Assembly: GCA_934229785.1 (NCBI GenBank)
Contig: CAKQEA010000027.1
Location: forward strand, 1-23,911
Source of the DNA: an uncultured Anaeroplasmataceae bacterium
Lineage (GTDB): Bacteria > Bacillota_I > Bacilli_A > Acholeplasmatales > Anaeroplasmataceae
Length of the DNA: 23,911 nucleotides
Direction of reading: 5' to 3'
Below are positions 22,355 to 23,911 of this stretch, in pieces. Position numbers and translations under genes: made by a program. Under the pieces are notes generated by a model that was not told the DNA's origin, did no database searches, and saw nothing but the letters and a program-made list of their open reading frames with translations. Each line of letters begins with the position of its first letter. Positions within the stretch are counted from its first letter, which is position 1.

Positions 22355-23539
22355 ATGGCAAAGGAAAAATTTAACCGTACTAAACCACATGTTAATATTG
22401 GTACAATTGGACACGTTGACCATGGTAAGACTACTTTAACTGCAGCTATTACTACAATCTTAGCTAAGCAGGGATTAGCACAAGCTAAGGCTTACGATCA
22501 GATCGACGCAGCTCCAGAAGAGAAGGAACGTGGTATTACAATTAATACTGCACACGTTGAATATGAAACAGCAAAGAGACACTATGCACACGTAGACTGT
22601 CCAGGTCATGCCGACTATGTTAAGAACATGATCACTGGTGCAGCTCAGATGGATGGTGGTATCTTAGTTATCGCAGCTACAGATGGACCTATGGCTCAGA
22701 CTCGTGAGCACATCTTACTTGCTCGTCAGGTTGGTGTTCCTCGTTTAGTTGTATTCTTAAATAAGTGTGATATGGTTGATGATGAAGAATTAATCGACTT
22801 AGTAGAAATGGAAACTCGTGAATTATTAAATGAGTATGACTTCCCAGGTGATGACATTCCAGTTATCCGTGGTTCTGCTTTAGGTGCTCTTCAAGGAGAT
22901 CCAAAGTGGGTTGCTAAGATTGAAGAATTAATGAACGTTATCGATGAGTATATCCCAACTCCAGTTCGTGACAATGATAAGCCATTCTTAATGCCTATCG
23001 AAGACGTATTCACTATCACAGGTCGTGGTACAGTTGTTACTGGACGTGTTGAGCGTGGTTCTGTTAAGGTTGGAGATTCAGTTGAAATCGTTGGTATTAA
23101 GGACACTCAAACTTCAGTTGTTACTGGTGTTGAAATGTTCCGTAAGTTATTAGACTACGCTGAGGCTGGAGATAATATCGGTGTATTACTTCGTGGTATT
23201 AACCGTGATCAAGTTCAACGTGGACAAGTATTAGCTAAACCAAAGTCAGTTACTCCTCATAAGAAGTTTACTGCTCAGGTTTACGTATTATCAAAGGACG
23301 AGGGTGGTCGTCATACACCATTCTTCTCTAACTATCGTCCTCAGTTCTATTTCCGTACTACAGACGTTACTGGTGTTATCACTTTAGCTGCTGGTACTGA
23401 AATGGTTATGCCTGGTGACAACACAACAATGACAGTTGAATTAATTCACCCAATCGCTATGGAGCAGGGAACTAAGTTCTCTATCCGTGAAGGTGGACAC
23501 ACTGTTGGTGCTGGTTCAGTTGTAGAAGTTATTGAATAA
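22355..23539 (+). CDS. tuf: Elongation factor Tu
   Basis: 394 aa, full length. It has [10 protein letters not shown] (P-loop), [15 protein letters not shown] (switch I), [12 protein letters not shown] (switch II) and NKCDM, followed by complete beta-barrel domains II and III ending [10 protein letters not shown]. It delivers aminoacyl-tRNA to the ribosome. The ribosome site TAGGAGG lies before the ATG. A strong terminator follows 25 nt after the stop. Confidence 0.98.
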   Translation: MAKEKFNRTKPHVNIGTIGHVDHGKTTLTAAITTILAKQGLAQAKAYDQIDAAPEEKERGITINTAHVEYETAKRHYAHVDCPGHADYVKNMITGAAQMDGGILVIAATDGPMAQTREHILLARQVGVPRLVVFLNKCDMVDDEELIDLVEMETRELLNEYDFPGDDIPVIRGSALGALQGDPKWVAKIEELMNVIDEYIPTPVRDNDKPFLMPIEDVFTITGRGTVVTGRVERGSVKVGDSVEIVGIKDTQTSVVTGVEMFRKLLDYAEAGDNIGVLLRGINRDQVQRGQVLAKPKSVTPHKKFTAQVYVLSKDEGGRHTPFFSNYRPQFYFRTTDVTGVITLAAGTEMVMPGDNTTMTVELIHPIAMEQGTKFSIREGGHTVGAGSVVEVIE

Positions 23540-23564
23540 TATTTGATAATAATCTAAATAAATT

Positions 23565-23600
23565 AGAGGTAGGATCTTTTGATGCTATCTCTTTTTTTTT
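23565..23600 (+). terminator. str operon terminator
   Basis: AGAGGTAG (23565-23572) pairs with CTATCTCT (23585-23592, one wobble), followed by nine T. Confidence 0.9.
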
Positions 23601-23645
23601 ACTATTTTTAAGTATTTTGAGTTCAGTTTGGTAAAAAATATAAAA

Positions 23646-23698
23646 AAAGAGGATATTTTTTAGCCAAATTTTGATTTTGGTTATTCCATATCCTCTTT
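23646..23698. repeat. Dispersed palindrome copy 2 (terminator of the second Rpn copy)
   Basis: An 11-bp perfect outer stem (23646-23656 with 23688-23698) has inner CCAAA/TTTGG pairing. It aligns with the reverse complement of the hairpin at 16524-16575, although both lie just past the 3' end of a minus-strand Rpn gene. Confidence 0.7.
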
Positions 23699-23722
23699 AT
23701 TTCTTTAAACTTTGTTTTATAA

Positions 23723-23911
23723 TTAACTAATTATTTTTTTAACTTCATCAATAGACAAATTACTAACTTCAGAGATAAATTCTAAAGGCATTTTTTTCTC
23801 ATAAAGATTTTTAACCATTTGAATTTTCTCTTCTTTGAGTCTTTTAATCTCAAGCTCTCTTTCTTTATCATATTTTTTCTTTAAGGCTGCCTCATACTCT
23901 GCCCTTACTAT
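23723..23911 (-). CDS. Second Rpn-type nuclease/transposase copy, partial (C-terminus only)
   Basis: The minus-strand frame, open at the window edge, encodes the tail VRAEYEAALKKKYDKERELE and on to NLSIDEVKKIIS, stopping at TAA 23725-23723. It matches the C-terminus of the copy at 16593 almost exactly over the coiled coil, then diverges in the last ~30 residues before reconverging at SIDEVKKII. The N-terminal nuclease domain lies beyond the window. Confidence 0.8.
   Translation of the reverse strand: MVRAEYEAALKKKYDKERELEIKRLKEEKIQMVKNLYEKKMPLEFISEVSNLSIDEVKKIIS

Overview
The window is an AT-rich chromosomal segment from a low-GC Gram-positive bacterium (Bacillota, most likely a gut-type lineage near Erysipelotrichales/RF39; the lineage call is inference). 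It ends in a complete str operon (rpsL-rpsG-fusA-tuf) with typical Firmicute protein lengths. Conventional TGG Trp codons and TGA stops argue for the standard bacterial code.

Layout. (1) 1-3864: three terminator-like hairpins, then a membrane-anchored Ser/Thr kinase translationally coupled to a Cys/His-rich lipoprotein that is broken by one in-frame UGA. (2) 3865-12872: a dense run of short transcription units that looks like a defence island. It holds a HEPN (Abi_2-like) RNase candidate with a nucleotidyltransferase partner, a small HTH gene, a prokaryotic viperin (radical SAM ddhNTP synthase family) with a following HNH nuclease, an XRE regulator with a Schlafen/AlbA_2 ATP-binding regulator on the minus strand, a 49-aa ORF under an operator-rich promoter, a Fic-fold protein whose catalytic His is replaced by Gln, a two-domain DUF5677/HEPN-like protein with a small XRE gene, and a decayed gene. 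(3) 12939-14089: an IS1182-family element whose transposase has lost its central catalytic part, bounded by terminal inverted repeats. Its right end is a palindrome of which a second 50-nt-identical copy lies at 6822-6871. (4) 14104-14180: tRNA-Arg(CCT), minus strand. (5) 14277-16524: an FHA-domain ABC ATPase with its membrane partner. (6) 16593-17446: an Rpn-type PD-(D/E)XK nuclease/transposase split by an ATGA overlap. A second copy enters the window at 23723. (7) 17656-18849: a class I/II aminotransferase. (8) 19089-23600: the str operon with its promoter, leader hairpin, internal tuf promoter and terminator.

How it fits together. Most island genes carry their own extended -10 promoter (TGnTATAAT or close) and an intrinsic terminator, so they behave as independent cassettes. 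The recurring theme is nucleic-acid or nucleotide chemistry: HEPN RNase, nucleotidyltransferase, viperin, HNH, Fic. Small HTH proteins sit next to three of these modules and are probable autoregulators. The kinase and the FHA-ABC transporter may be functionally linked (phospho-Thr recognition), but they are 12 kb apart and this is only inference.
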